Below, one piece after another: positions 11,636 to 23,990 of a DNA stretch of 64,000 nucleotides; position 1 is the stretch's first letter, and each line of letters begins with the position of its first letter. The notes beneath the pieces were generated by a model. The model was not told the DNA's origin. It did no database searches and was given only the letters and a program-made list of their open reading frames with translations. Both the position numbers and the translations under genes were made by a program. This DNA comes from Malachius bipustulatus (Eukaryota; Arthropoda; Insecta; Coleoptera; Melyridae), in assembly GCA_910589415.1 (NCBI GenBank), contig OU342634.1, positions 40,850,723-40,914,722 of the forward strand. The letters are read 5' to 3'.

Positions 11636-13618
11636 TCATTTCATACCATTTTTGCTGCACTCTTCGAATCGATGACGTTTTTTCCGAAAGCCCATATAAT
11701 AATTTTTAGGCATACCTAATTATTATGATTACTATACTGGAATACAACCCTTTTAAGTAGCAATGATCACGAAATGGTTTTGCTGCACAGCAATCACATC
11801 ATTAGATTGAGATAGTTAACAAACTGATAGAAAGTTGTTATTACGCATGTCACCATGTTTACTCCAAGCACACCACCAAGCTACTAGGGGTTTATTGAGT
11901 TACCATTTTAGAGTTACTCCTTCTGACTCCCCTGCTTCTACCCGAAGGTATTTCGAGTGAAAAGAGCAAGAAGTATCAACATAGCGCGCAAGACAAACGA
12001 AAGTAAGATAACAAGGTTTGCGGCCACAACTCCAGACGAAATTTTATCAAGGATATGCAGTATTAATCACTAACCAATTCTTTAAATGGGAACAATCTTG
12101 TAGATAGAGATAGAGAGACAGAGTTGTTAGGAAGTAGTCTTTATATATGTTACCTCTTCAGGCATGCTGCTTTGAAACAGATTGTGATCAAATTTCTCAA
12201 AAAAGGTGATTGTGACCAAGATGCTAATCCTATGATCTATGACCTATGATAAGTTTTCTGTAAATAAAAGTGTTTATAAATGTAGAAATGAGAGCCAAAA
12301 ACATATTATGATCAAAAGAAGATGCGTTTTGAGCTAATTTGAGGATATCCCTTTTGACCATTTACTATAGTCATATAAATGAAAGGTTGTCACAAAGTTG
12401 AGTTAAAAAAGTATCAAAAAAGACCATGACTTGTAAATGTACATAAAAATTTCAAGAATTAAATCAGGATATGTTGCGTATGTAAATTTTGGGATGAAAA
12501 ATTCATCAGTGTAATGTTACCCGAGTACGTCGCGTTTCGCATTAGATGTTTATATTGAAATTTTTCACAGTAAATGTGCATGCGGTTCATCTGAAATTAT
12601 GCAAATCCCTTACATATTTTCGGTCAGGTAATTTCTACTTACATATGTAAATAAATTTCTGGTGTCGGATGTTTCCAAAAAGAATCGCATCGCATGTACC
12701 TCTCGTACACGGAAACCTAATGGAAAGAGAATCCAATTAATATAATTAAGTTAGCCAGACGCCAGCGCGAGTTACATTTCGGGCTCCCGTTGCGATGCAA
12801 CGTCAGACGCTTATCGTCAGAGGTGTATGAACGTGAACAAGGGAAATTACAAAAAAATCCCCTCTCGATTTTCTCACAGAAATAAACACGTTCCTACATC
12901 GACGTTTCTTCAGGCTTCTCAATTAATCGCTTTTATTTTTCGTCACTCGCGGCTGATTCTTTTCATAACGCCGGAAAATCTGAGACGAGACGTCACTGCT
13001 CCGTTGTATTGTTTTAATATAATGCGAAACGTACTTTAACAGTTCAGAAAGTTTTAATTACATCACCAACATATACATACCGTCCAAATTGCTTCATAAT
13101 TAATTTCGGAGTTTATACTTTTATCCTCTGAAGCTCCTAATTTTAATTTTGGGGTTGAATAATAAGCACAAAGAGGTATATTTTCATTCCCGTGATGAAT
13201 TATTTTATATTTTATAAATATGAGCTTATGGTTTGTGAGATAACTGATGCAGAGGAACGTGAAGGTCGGAAAAAGATTAATAGCTTTTTGGGAAGGTCCT
13301 ATAAATAGAATTTAAACTAAAAGTATATCCTGGTCAAACGAAGAAACTAATACTGCACACATCATGAAAATGATAAAGGACACAACGTTTAACCTTGAGC
13401 AACTCCATTTAACTAATAACTTCATGAGTCGAGATAATTTACGAAATACCTACTCAGCCTAGGTATTTCCATGGTAACATTTCTCCTTTTCGTGACAGCG
13501 AATGAATATTTCATATTATTAGTTTGTGCCAAAAACTACAGGGGACATAAGCTTTAAGCCTTGAGGAACACCAATATTCCTTTTAAATTATGGTGAATGC
13601 CTATTATTACGGTAAATG
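11636..13618. other. Gene-free stretch, GC-richer patch at 12660-13000
   Basis: No coding sequence is supported. The patch around 12660-13000 has higher G+C (words such as GACGCCAGCGCGAGTTAC) and TAATTAAG-type homeodomain-like words. It could be regulatory, but this is a composition argument only. Confidence 0.3.
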
Positions 13619-14444
13619 TGTAACGAAATCCGAGGATTTCACTTATAATTATTCTAATTAGTTATTTATTAGAGACAGTTGACTTCATTTAATCAGTTCA
13701 AAGCAAGAAGACAGGGTTTTTGTGGTGGTAATAGCGGCCTTATCACCCCGCCGCCGGCTATAAAAGCAGTGGACATCCGAAGAACGGACAGTGCTTGTTT
13801 GGGTATTGCATCATTCCATCATGCATTCAACTCCTGCTAGGTGGATTGAGCCTGCAGGAGCCAGAACACCGCGGTGGATGTACTGAGTCCCCCGACCGAG
13901 TAAACAGGCAGCGAAGCGCGAGCCGGGTAATGACCGGCCCGCGTTTCATTTCTCTGGCGGGTGTAAGTAGTGAGCCCCCAGAGACAGGACAGGAGAAGTA
14001 CATGTACTGAGTGTACGGAGGCGGAAAGGCAGACGTATTGAGTCGGCTAATCCAACGTGGGGAGCCTGCTACCTCCCGTTCTTCAGGCGGACGAGGTTCA
14101 AGGCCCGCAGGATTCAATCGCGTGTTATGGGATAATAAGACGGGTGACGCATACCAACGAGGTGTCGAGGGTTACTGAAGGTATCTACAGCAGTGGCTGG
14201 CGGCGTTCCGTTCTTATCATCCAGCGCTGCAGCCAACCAGTGCCGGTAACCAACGGGGACCTCGGATTGACGTGGTCTACCCATCCAAGGGGAGGGGCCA
14301 AATACCTGAAGCCGTCATTGCATATAATAATTTCTTTCGTGTATAGTCGTTTTGTAAATAAACATTATTTTTAAATATCTTAGTAACGGGTTACTGGGGG
14401 ACATAATTCACGACCGAATTATTTAAATTAAAATACCCGTTACA
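13619..14444 (+). mobile_element. Solo LTR, family 1 (divergent copy)
   Basis: The element starts TGTAACGAAATCC and ends ACCCGTTACA, giving TG...CA termini inside the complementary word TGTAACG/CGTTACA. A TATA box (CGGCTATAAAAGCAG, about 13755) and an AATAAACA poly(A) signal (about 14357) set the plus orientation. It aligns end to end with the LTRs at 22521-23401 and 52387-53219. The flanks AATG and AATT differ by one base, suggesting a mutated 4-base duplication. No internal retroviral region adjoins it, so it is a solo LTR of a Gypsy-type element. Confidence 0.8.
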
Positions 14445-16300
14445 AATTCTATCGATATGTTTTGATTACTCCAATTATTTTCAACTAAATATTGTACCAA
14501 GTAGAAATTTTTTACTTGTCTTTTTAACGATTTCTCATGACGAGAAACTCTATTAAGACTTAATATCTTTTAGATTGCACTGAGCCATAAGGAAATTTTC
14601 CCGAGTGGCTCGCCTCGACTACAAAATTTCATTACCTAATCCATGAAAATTATCAGAACATGGAATAGACACTTTGTGGAGCACCTTAAAATATTTTAGT
14701 ATGACCTATTTAGATATTTCCTCTTCATGGTTCTTAAGTTCGATGAATCATAAGTGGGTATAGGTAAAAGAATTTTGAAGGTCAGGAATTTAAGCTTGAG
14801 GAAAATTAGTTTGACTCTTGGCTTTTAATCTTTGGAGTCTATGACGAGAAACTTTATCAAAATAATACATATTGAAGTGTTGATTAAAAATATGTACGTA
14901 CCGGTGGGCCTCAGTCAGTTTTTAGTCTCTATAGAACTATTATTATCAAAGCAACAAAATTTAAATTTTGTTGAACATGTAACAAGTTTTATTTTTTTAA
15001 TTATTCAAATACTATTGTGAGTAATGTTTCAGTAATTGAAGCCTCGAAAGAACAGTTTATTGTTATGGGAGGTTTCTAAATGCGGACAAAACTTCTCGTC
15101 ATAACAGTTGTCGGAACATTGAGTCCATTAGTTGTTAAAATATTCATAAAATTCTATAATAAAAAGACCGATCAACTGCGTCAATGATTCATAGCGAAAG
15201 TAACACGGCCCGGTCTTGTAAACATTCATTTTCAGTCAGATCGCTTTTAAACGATTGTTTGCAAAGCAATTAGGAATGAAAGCTCCAACAATGAAAGATT
15301 CCAGATTTTTCATTGTTTACCTAAACGTACCTTGGAGTGGATATCGATTTCATGAAAAATTGGCCTTTCGATAAGCAACAGCATCGGCGCTCTTTTCAGG
15401 AATTCGGTCGCTGTTGTGCGCCCTTCCAGTTTTCGGTTATTGATTTTGAATTTTTGATAACTATTCCGGGTCCGTACGTGGAAAAACATGCGAGGAGACA
15501 TGGGAAAACAAAAAGCTAATGAGGTAGGATACTTGATTACATATTCAGGAGGAGATAAAAGCCTAGTTGGGGAATTCGGCATAAAAAGTAAAATAAATAA
15601 CACCGACGCGGAACTTTATACCTTTATATGATACCTACTCGTATCTCACAATAGTCTGGGAATGAATATATTTTAACGTCGCTGCAAAAAGTTCAGTGGG
15701 AGATAGTCCAACTATCAATTATAATTCAAAAATTATTTTTACTACTAGAGAGAATTATTAATGACCACTGCCATTTAAGGTATTCGTTCGTTTCTAACAA
15801 GAGAGCCATAATGAAACTGATTTCGAAAATTTCAGAAATATCAGAGGAATGAGAGAAATAGAGAAATAGAGAATTAATAATTAATAATCTGGAATTTCCA
15901 GATGAAAGGAGAATTCTTTCAATTACTCAAAACTTATTCTTGTTAAATACCAAATCACTGCTAAGCTGACTTTCTGTTTTTCACCAAGACTCTCTTTTGG
16001 AAGGTCAGCTACAATGCTAAAACATCATTCAGCCAAATATTACAAGTTTTTTTTTTAATTTTTTAGCTTTATCCTGAGAATCCAGAAAATAAACCTGGTA
16101 TAGTTCTTCCATAGTGCTTTTAGAGAAAGTAAGTTTTGGAAAAAACATAAAAAAACGGGTAAGAAATTGTGATGGTACGATTTGATATACTATACTTATA
16201 AGTGTAATTTGGGAATGATAACTGGTTGTAGTGGGAGTTCTATAATTTAAAGAACATCAGCCAGCAAATTCTGATTAAAGACAATCTGTTAGGGAACCAG
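14445..16300. other. Gene-free stretch
   Basis: AT-rich sequence with short random open frames only. No gene or repeat is recognised. Confidence 0.4.
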
Positions 16301-19300
16301 GGGTAGTTATTATAGGTATGCTAAGTAAGTTTACTTTTCTGGAATGACCAGCTTACCACTGGAAGCTGGTCAATCTTTTAAAGACAGAAAGTCCTTACCA
16401 GGATGTCTTAAAACTTTGGATTTTCAAAGGCATATAAAGGATAAAGAAATTTCTAGAGGAAGTTCTGATGATTTTGAAAGAAGTGGATATGATTTGCGAA
16501 CAAAAGTTAGTTTAACATAATTTCAATTGACAAACCCGGAAGTATCCAATTTTATGAGATCTTGGAAGGAAGCAAGATGAGTATGTTCCCTTCAAAGATA
16601 GTACGGCAGACTTGAGAACCATAGTTTTCTCTGATAAAGAAAGTTCACAACTCTTCATAAGTGAGAGTATTTATTTTGGAAAGATTGGTTTCAAGAAGCG
16701 TCAAGACGGGCGAAAGTAACTTGTGAGGGAAGTTCCAGTAACTTCGTGGCAAGTGGATGTGATTTGTGAATAAAAGGTTCTCAGAACTATCGTCCAACGA
16801 GCATTGATTTCATAGCTAAAGACGCCTCATAGAACGTCGTCGAGTGTTACAGGCAGCGCGGGCACCATCACCATTAACCATTTATTATAGTAGAGTGCCA
16901 ATCCAGAAATAAGTTGTCACCGTGAGGGCCTTTTAGTGTACACGGCTGAAATTTTCGGTAGTCATAGTTTATGGCCTAAATAACTCAAATCCGAAGTCGT
17001 CAAAAAGATCGTCGTGTGCAAAAAGGCACTATTCAAAATTTTCGGTTTTTTACAAGATGTGATAGTATAGTATAAGTGAAACTTTTCGTTCCAATTTTAA
17101 AAAATGTTATCTGTGATGGTTAAATCAGAAAAAAATCAAAACTGTTTTCGAAAATGCGCATCATCGTAACTTTAAACAGTACTTTTACGCACTTTACGAG
17201 CCGAATTAATCGGCTACTTCTGATATAAATTTGCTCATATTATTAATACGAGCTGCTGGGTTCACTGTTCATTGTTATTGAAATTTAATGGAGAGTCATT
17301 AGATTTTTATAACAACCATTCATTCTTATATTTCAGCACGCAATAATAACCGCTTCTGGCAATAAAATAAAAAAGCTCCACGCTAGTTCTATTTATTGCA
17401 ATTACCCAATTAAACAACGAATCGTAACTCTTCCTTATAAAGCATATAAACACCCATAATGCTTGTAATAACACTTAAATAGACCGTAGCAGGTGTTGTT
17501 TATTAATTCCGACTAAGCGGAAGTTGGTGTAAATGAAACTATAAAATCACGCACACACTCCAATGATCATTGCACCACATTTTTTGTAACTTTAATAAAT
17601 AAAAAGAATTATTCCGAACATGTATAGACACAAAGGCAATCATCCCTTCAACATTCAAAGCATATTATTACTGAAAACCGTACGATAAACCCACCATGAT
17701 CTAGTTATCTTGCGTTATCCGGGAGTACGAATGGAAAGGAAAATGTACATGAAGATCTCAGGATGTTGCAATCATAAAGCACATCAATCATGTGCAACGA
17801 TAAGGGTGCCTCGCGTCTTTAATGTCTGACGGTGGTGGCAAGGTGAATATTACACATGAACATCTCATTAGTTCGTATCATGTCTGGGAAAGCTTGGAGG
17901 GAAGGCGAGGTACGACAGACAGCATAACGTCTAGCTTTCTCGGTACTTATCTGTATCTCTATATATGGCTTGATTCTGCTTGTCAGTTGCATCGTTACGA
18001 TACCCTTATACAGGGTGATTTAGTTTTATGTCTATTTGCATCCAATCGTACAGTATATTCTGTACTCATATACCTATAGACATGTGACGAGAGCGAAGTT
18101 GATTACTTTGAATGTTACTGATGCGTCAAGTTAATGAACAATATTACTTGAGCCTAATAGTGATTATGACCAGAAAATGAAACTGGCGATAGTTTGGTTA
18201 GTCTAGGAAGAGTCTAGAACATTTTTTGGTTTCTTTAAAGAACATTGATGCAGTTTGAGACCAATGACTATCTTCAAAAAAAAGCTTTCTAAAAAAAATC
18301 TATCTTGTATCTCAGAGGATAGTTGCATGATAACCTGAAAGAAAGAAAGCAAAAAAGTTTTCTAGAGCTTACTAGAGACACAATCTATTCTGGAGAAATC
18401 TCGTAATATTTTTAAGCCGGTAACCCAAAAATTGAGAACCGTGGCAACCTCGCAGACAAACTGGACAATTTCCTGGATATATTAAGTTGTATTTTAGGAA
18501 AATTACTGGCTATGGATGAAGCTCATATTTTGTAAAAAAAAAATAACAGTATATTACGCCTTGTAGGTTCGTCAAGTTTTTGAAGCGTGGTAGAATAATA
18601 ATTTTTGCATTTCAGAGCTTTTGAATAAGGGACATTTTTGGAGCCTTTTGATTAAGACTGTTGAGGACGACGAAATGGTTCTGGAGGTAACGAATTACAT
18701 TTTAAAGATGAGATGTCTAAAGAATCTGATTGTGATCAACGTTAGAAAGAAACGTGAACAGTTCTTGGTGACTTTACAAGAAATGTATAATCTTCTAGGG
18801 AAAATTTATTTGATTCGGGGACAATAAAAATATAGCTCTTAAGAAAGCTCACAAAATTCTTGATGCATGCTAATCGAAAAATCTTAGTATTCTGATGCTT
18901 TTCATAGAATTGTAGAGCCATTTTAGATTCCGTTTGACATTAGTGAGTGCTGTCTGCGCACGACAACGTAATTTAAGTGACAGAAATCTGGAGGATTTCT
19001 TGGTGATTTTAGAGGAAGTGAACTGTTTTACAGAATTATTTCAACTGGTTCTGCAAAGAGCTTACGATTTTTAGCATTTTTTGAAGATGTTTTAAAGTTC
19101 ACTTAAAACATCTTATAAGATGTTTTTGAAATATAACTCGGAATGATCCTAAAATAGTCCTCAGTTTTTTTTAGTCATATTGAATAATCTATTAGGAAAA
19201 CTGTGTTTTGGGGGCAAAAGAAGAAGCTCCAAAAGAAGCTCACCAAGTTTCTCAAGAAAGATGCTCTAATATGAGAAGAGGAAAGAGGATTGCCAATTTT

Positions 19301-19800
19301 CATACCTATACCATAAAATCTTAAAACTTTGGCTTACAGAAGGTTTTAAAAGGTTGAACTGACCGAGAATTTTCAGGAGGCTGGATGTAATTTGTAACAA
19401 AAGATATTTTTGGAGGAAGCTTATCATTATTTTAGTAAAGTCGTCTTAAGATTAGTTCTTATTTTAGATAATTTCGGTAACCACCAGGAACGTTTTCGTT
19501 GCCCTTAAGGGGTAGTTCGTGAACTTTAAAACAATAATTAGCTCTAGAGACAGCACATCAAGTAAACTGAGGTAATCTAAAAATTTTGCTTTCCGAAAGT
19601 TATGAAAAGGACTCTGCAAGCAACGTTTTTGGCGTGCTCATAAGAAGTGGCTTTATGAAGATGGCCTCTGGAGGAAGATAATCATTTTTGGTAAGCCATT
19701 TTTACGTCATAGATTAAAACTTTCAGCTACCTGTAAAGAACTGTAGTTGAAAGAATGTTTATGTTAGATGTAAACAGACAGAAATAAAATTATAAGTAGC
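16301..19800. other. Gene-free stretch with degenerate recurring words
   Basis: No gene is supported. Similar phrases recur at irregular distance on the plus strand: GTGGATATGATTTGCGAA (about 16481), GTGGATGTGATTTGTGAA (about 16753) and CTGGATGTAATTTGTAAC (about 19381). Each follows a GGAAGTT or GAATTTTC word. AAAACTTTGG recurs at about 16412 and 19322. This looks like a very old, decayed tandem or dispersed repeat. A single CAGGGTGATTTAG end sits at about 18011. Confidence 0.35.
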
Positions 19801-22439
19801 GATTTGTCTTGCTGTTCCTCCATATTACTCTCCAATAAAATATAATCGTTTATATGTTAATTGGCTTCTTTTAAATTAGATTCAACTCTTCATAAGTGTG
19901 GAGCCAAATGGGGCAAGACAAAATTTATCTTTATGATATTATGTACCTATCTACCTACCCCACTGTTTTGAATGGAATCGTTTATGATTTAGATTAACTA
20001 TTTTCTTATGCGCAGCGAGCTTTGAAACTCACCTTATAGAAGGGGGTACTTCAAAATTGATTGCAAAATTGGAAGGATTGACTCTGTAAGTGTAGTTTTA
20101 ATTGCCTTGCGTTCTTTACCGCTCCAGGTAAAGAAGCCCTGCATCTCCTTACGAAAACAAAGACACAATAATTGATATTTTAATTGATATTTTAAAGACA
20201 TTTCACGCTGTTGCTACAAAAATCTTGAGATTCGTAGTAGTTAAAATATGAATCAATAAATTGATTTTTGTTTGATGGATAGTAAAGTATATTTTGTTCC
20301 GAAACAGGAAGGCAGTGCTCATACCGCGGCGTGATGTAAATGTGTCCTAAATTGAAAAGGCATTTTGTATCTCGTATAACGCAATTTGCAACGGTCAGTA
20401 GTTTATTTGCGTAGTGAAGCAGGCAATCTAGTGCAGATATGGCGTGACAGGGATATATTGCCCGGATCCAGTGGTGCATGCAAATGACCTTTCGATTCTC
20501 TCTTATTCATTCTACTTCTACCAAATTACATTCAAAGGTCTTCCGGGGGCACGTATATTTAAAGGAAGGACGCTCTCTATCACTCCCGACGACGACGTCG
20601 GGACGAAATATTGATGCCCGCACTAACTCTGCCAGATAACTGCTTGTCCGACTACTACTTCTGACTAAACTGTCCTCTCGAGGGCAATTTTACAACTCAT
20701 TTTTTAAAACTATTCAACACTTTTCGCATTGCCGACTTGAATTTGTATTATATGTTGATAGTTCGAGGGTTTTGTTAGATAAATCGATTAGGTATCATCT
20801 AAAAAAATAATAAGAAATTTATTATAATACGAACACATTTTCTGTATCATATTGGAAACGACTATAATAATTTGAGACCTGTGCATGAACTAAAATGATA
20901 AATGTTGTATGCTTACCTTTAGGAGTCACAGTAGTTTTATCATATTTTCATAATAAAAAAAATATATTATTTTGAAATCTATAATTGGAAATTGACCTAC
21001 GACTGCTCCCGCTAGTAGAACATTCAACATAGTCATTTAAAAGCAAGATATAGAACAAGAAAAATGAAATGATCCGTGTTAATTGATTTGGATCCACGAG
21101 CAAATGATTTCCAAAAAGTTGTTATCGGCCAATGAGGTGAGCTTCTTGCTTTTAATAATGGCCTTGAGATAATAAATTCTAAGTATTCCGAGAATTCAAA
21201 TCTGAGAAATCCAGAATTGTCTCCTAGCGAACATGTTTTTGTTGTTGTCTCCTGAACTGCAGGAGAAATTTATGCGCACCCAGCATATTAACCGGAAAAT
21301 TGAGTTCCAGACTTGCATCCTGATTTCGTAGCGCAACGACTAAACTAGTCGGATACCGCCCGGGTGCGCTTAAATAACTTACGAAGATGAATGAGACTGC
21401 GATATGCAATTAACTAATTGGTATCTTATCCCTCTAGGGATGAAGTTTTTTTAGAGCAAGATGCATCACTAAAAAAAATCCCACATTACTTTAAGGATCT
21501 TGTCCTAAGTTATTATTTATTTAATGATTGTGCCATTATCTTCAGAGCTGGTGACGGGACTGGTAATAGATTTAGCAACCCTGAAATATATTCCCCATAC
21601 TGGAGTTAAAAAGATAAAGGTTCGTTGTACCTTATGCGTTTAGGGGGCTGTGATTAAGGTAATTCGATTTAGGTATCTATTCTAAATCGAATTAGACATT
21701 GAGGAGCATTAGTAAAGACTCCAGACGGTTTCGAGTTGCGTCTGTATTGAAATTTTTAATTTATCAAGAGGTATTTGAAACCTTCTATTTTATCAACTTT
21801 GAAGGCTTCGCCTGACGTTGTTCCTAGATGTTGGCATTATAATATCCTTACGTTGCGTTGCCATATTTTCTCTACCAGCAAACTTCTCATCTCTCACGAA
21901 ACAGATACTCTATCTTATTTTTGATAGATTATACATTAGCAATGTTGTAGATATATCTACTCCGAATATGCATCTCACGTATTGAAACAAAGCCTTTATT
22001 TTTAGTTTGAAGTCTCAAAGTTGATGCCCTTACAACAATTTTATCCAATAAGGATTGATTCGTCATACCTAACATGTAGAGAGAATTTTTGAGCTCATAT
22101 AAGCGCAATGATCACACCAAATAAAATCATTCTTGGATATTGTTCATGGCTTATATAGCTGATTATTATGGTGTATTTGCCATAATTTTTGATAATCTTA
22201 GAGATATTTTTTACATCCTCACCGTTTTGAGCCTTATTTACAAAGTGATTAGTCAATAAAATATGGTTCCGTCGGGTCCTTATTGATGATCTGACTAACT
22301 CCTAAATATGAACTAGACACTAGAGACTAAAAATTAGAAACAAGTCCAAATTTTTGGACATTACAGAGAGATTTTTTACATCTCTCTCTTTTTGCTATGA
22401 GCAGTCGTCTCTTCCTGAGCTCGCTTCCTTATCTTCTTG
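19801..22439. other. Gene-free stretch
   Basis: No gene recognised. The patch 20540-20650 contains GTATATTTAAAGGAAGGACG, a TATA-like word followed by GC-richer DNA, but no transcript can be inferred from it. Confidence 0.35.
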
Positions 22440-23990
22440 AGTAATCGATAAAATTTTCAAATAAAAGACGTATAATTTTTTCTATAGGACAAAAATTCTT
22501 CGGACATGTGAACTACAACCTGTAACGAAATCCAAGGCTTTCGTTGGTAATTATTATTTATTTGCATTATTAGAGGGGTTTATCAAGAGTGATACAGTTT
22601 TTACGACAGTGATTAGCAGGTTATCTCCGCCAGCACCGGCTATATAAACAGAGCCAACTAAGAAGCCAACCAGAGGATCCGAGGTACTGACTCGAGAACC
22701 ACTCTCTCTCCTTGTGAATTGAGCTCGGAGACCACCTGGGGCATGTATTGAATGCACCCTATCCATTTACGTAGCCGGCTACAGTAGGTCGATGAAATGA
22801 GTCGAACCTCACTGTAACCCGGTATCGGCAGACCGACCAGAGTGGAGTGAGCTCTGGCCGGCGACCGATTCAGTATAGGGAATCAGTCGGCGCTGCATTG
22901 AAGTACCGGCTGATCCCTTCAGTCCCTATCCGGCCTGTATTGAGGGCCGGATTCAGTAACAGCCGTCCCGAGGTCATATTGAGGCATCGGGAACGGACTT
23001 TCTTTCAGGTAGCCTCGCCGCCGGAGAATATCCTCCCAGATTTCTTGCCGGCGCGTGTTCCGGAGACTACAGCAACCGACACGCACTGTGTGACTGCGAG
23101 CGGGCGACTGGCGCTGAAGAGCCGGCCGCGAACCGTTCAAGAGTGGACGTAGGTAAACGACCAATCAGCATTAGTACGCGCCCCGACGTGGCTATCTGCA
23201 ACCAATTAGACGGATTGTGGAGGACGAGAGCCAGCCCATAGGATTCAGTGGTTATCAGTATTAGCAAGACAAATATAGATATGTGTAAATAGAATACTTG
23301 TAAATAAAGATTTGTAATTTTTAATTGACTTGTCGCGGGTACAAAGGGGCAGACATCCATCCCTGGGAAATCACCTCTACCTAACAGAAAATCCCGTTAC
23401 AAACCCCAAGCAAGAACATTAAAAGATAGATGAGAGTAAACCAAAGCATAATAAACATTCTATCTCTAAGCTTGATTTAAGTTGCAGAATTGCAAAGTAT
23501 GACCTGCGCAGTTGTTTCGGTAGATGATCCACATGGGCTTGCCAAGACAAATGGTCATCAAGCAAGGTACCCAAAAATCTGACTGACTGAGTTAAACTCA
23601 ATCCTTCTGAAAGGGAAAAGGTACCAGGAAAAGTTCTTCTTGTGGAAAAGTTAAAGCAAGTGCTTTCATCTTATTTAAAATTATCCTATTGCGTTGACAC
23701 CAAATGGACGTCTCATTCATTACCTAGCTGATTTTTAATGCCAATCTCTCAACAGTGTCGCCAGTAACAGTGACCGTTGCATCGTCCGCATACAGTGTTA
23801 CATATCCCGCATTAACGAACTGTGGCAGGTCGTTTATAAAAACCAAAAACAGCAAAGGACCCAGGACGGAGCCTTGTGGTACACGCAAACAAACATCATG
23901 TGCCGAGGACAATGAGTCATCAATATTCACTTTGAGGTACCTGTTTAACAAATAAGATCACAGCCAATCCAGTCAATCCCTTACACTCTC
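22440..23990 (-). pseudogene. LINE reverse transcriptase remnant, split by a solo LTR
   Basis: On the minus strand the block 23951-23724 encodes the RT palm core, with V-P-Q-G-S-V-L-G-P-L-L-F and the catalytic Y-A-D-D-A motif. The block 23601-23419 encodes the following region (V-R-F-L-G-T-L-L-D-D-H-L-S-W). The frame breaks between them. The protein resumes beyond the LTR at 22516: L-A-W-G before it and S-S-H-V-R-R-I-F-V-L after it. The LTR insertion therefore interrupted a single LINE. N-terminal parts are missing. Jockey/R1-like by motif style; clade not determined. Confidence 0.85.
22521..23401 (+). mobile_element. Solo LTR, family 1, with AACC target duplication
   Basis: The termini are TGTAACGAAATCC and ATCCCGTTACA. 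An exact AACC lies on both sides (22517-22520 and 23402-23405), the 4-base duplication usual for Gypsy-type elements. The TATA box CGGCTATATAAACAG is at about 22638 and AATAAAGA at about 23303, so transcription would run on the plus strand. The body contains short direct repeats ending in TATTGA or ACTGA. It is a solo LTR and has no internal region. Confidence 0.9.

Noticed and set aside
13827..14117. 96-codon minus-strand frame
   Set aside because: It lies wholly inside the solo LTR and is not kept in the two other LTR copies; GC-rich LTR sequence gives such frames by chance.
18621..18827. 68-codon plus-strand frame rich in Lys and Glu
   Set aside because: It sits in the region of degenerate recurring phrases, and its Lys/Glu content follows from the purine-rich strand.
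22847..23360. Frames of about 80-101 codons on both strands
   Set aside because: They fall within the solo LTR, overlap on opposite strands and have no recognisable domain.
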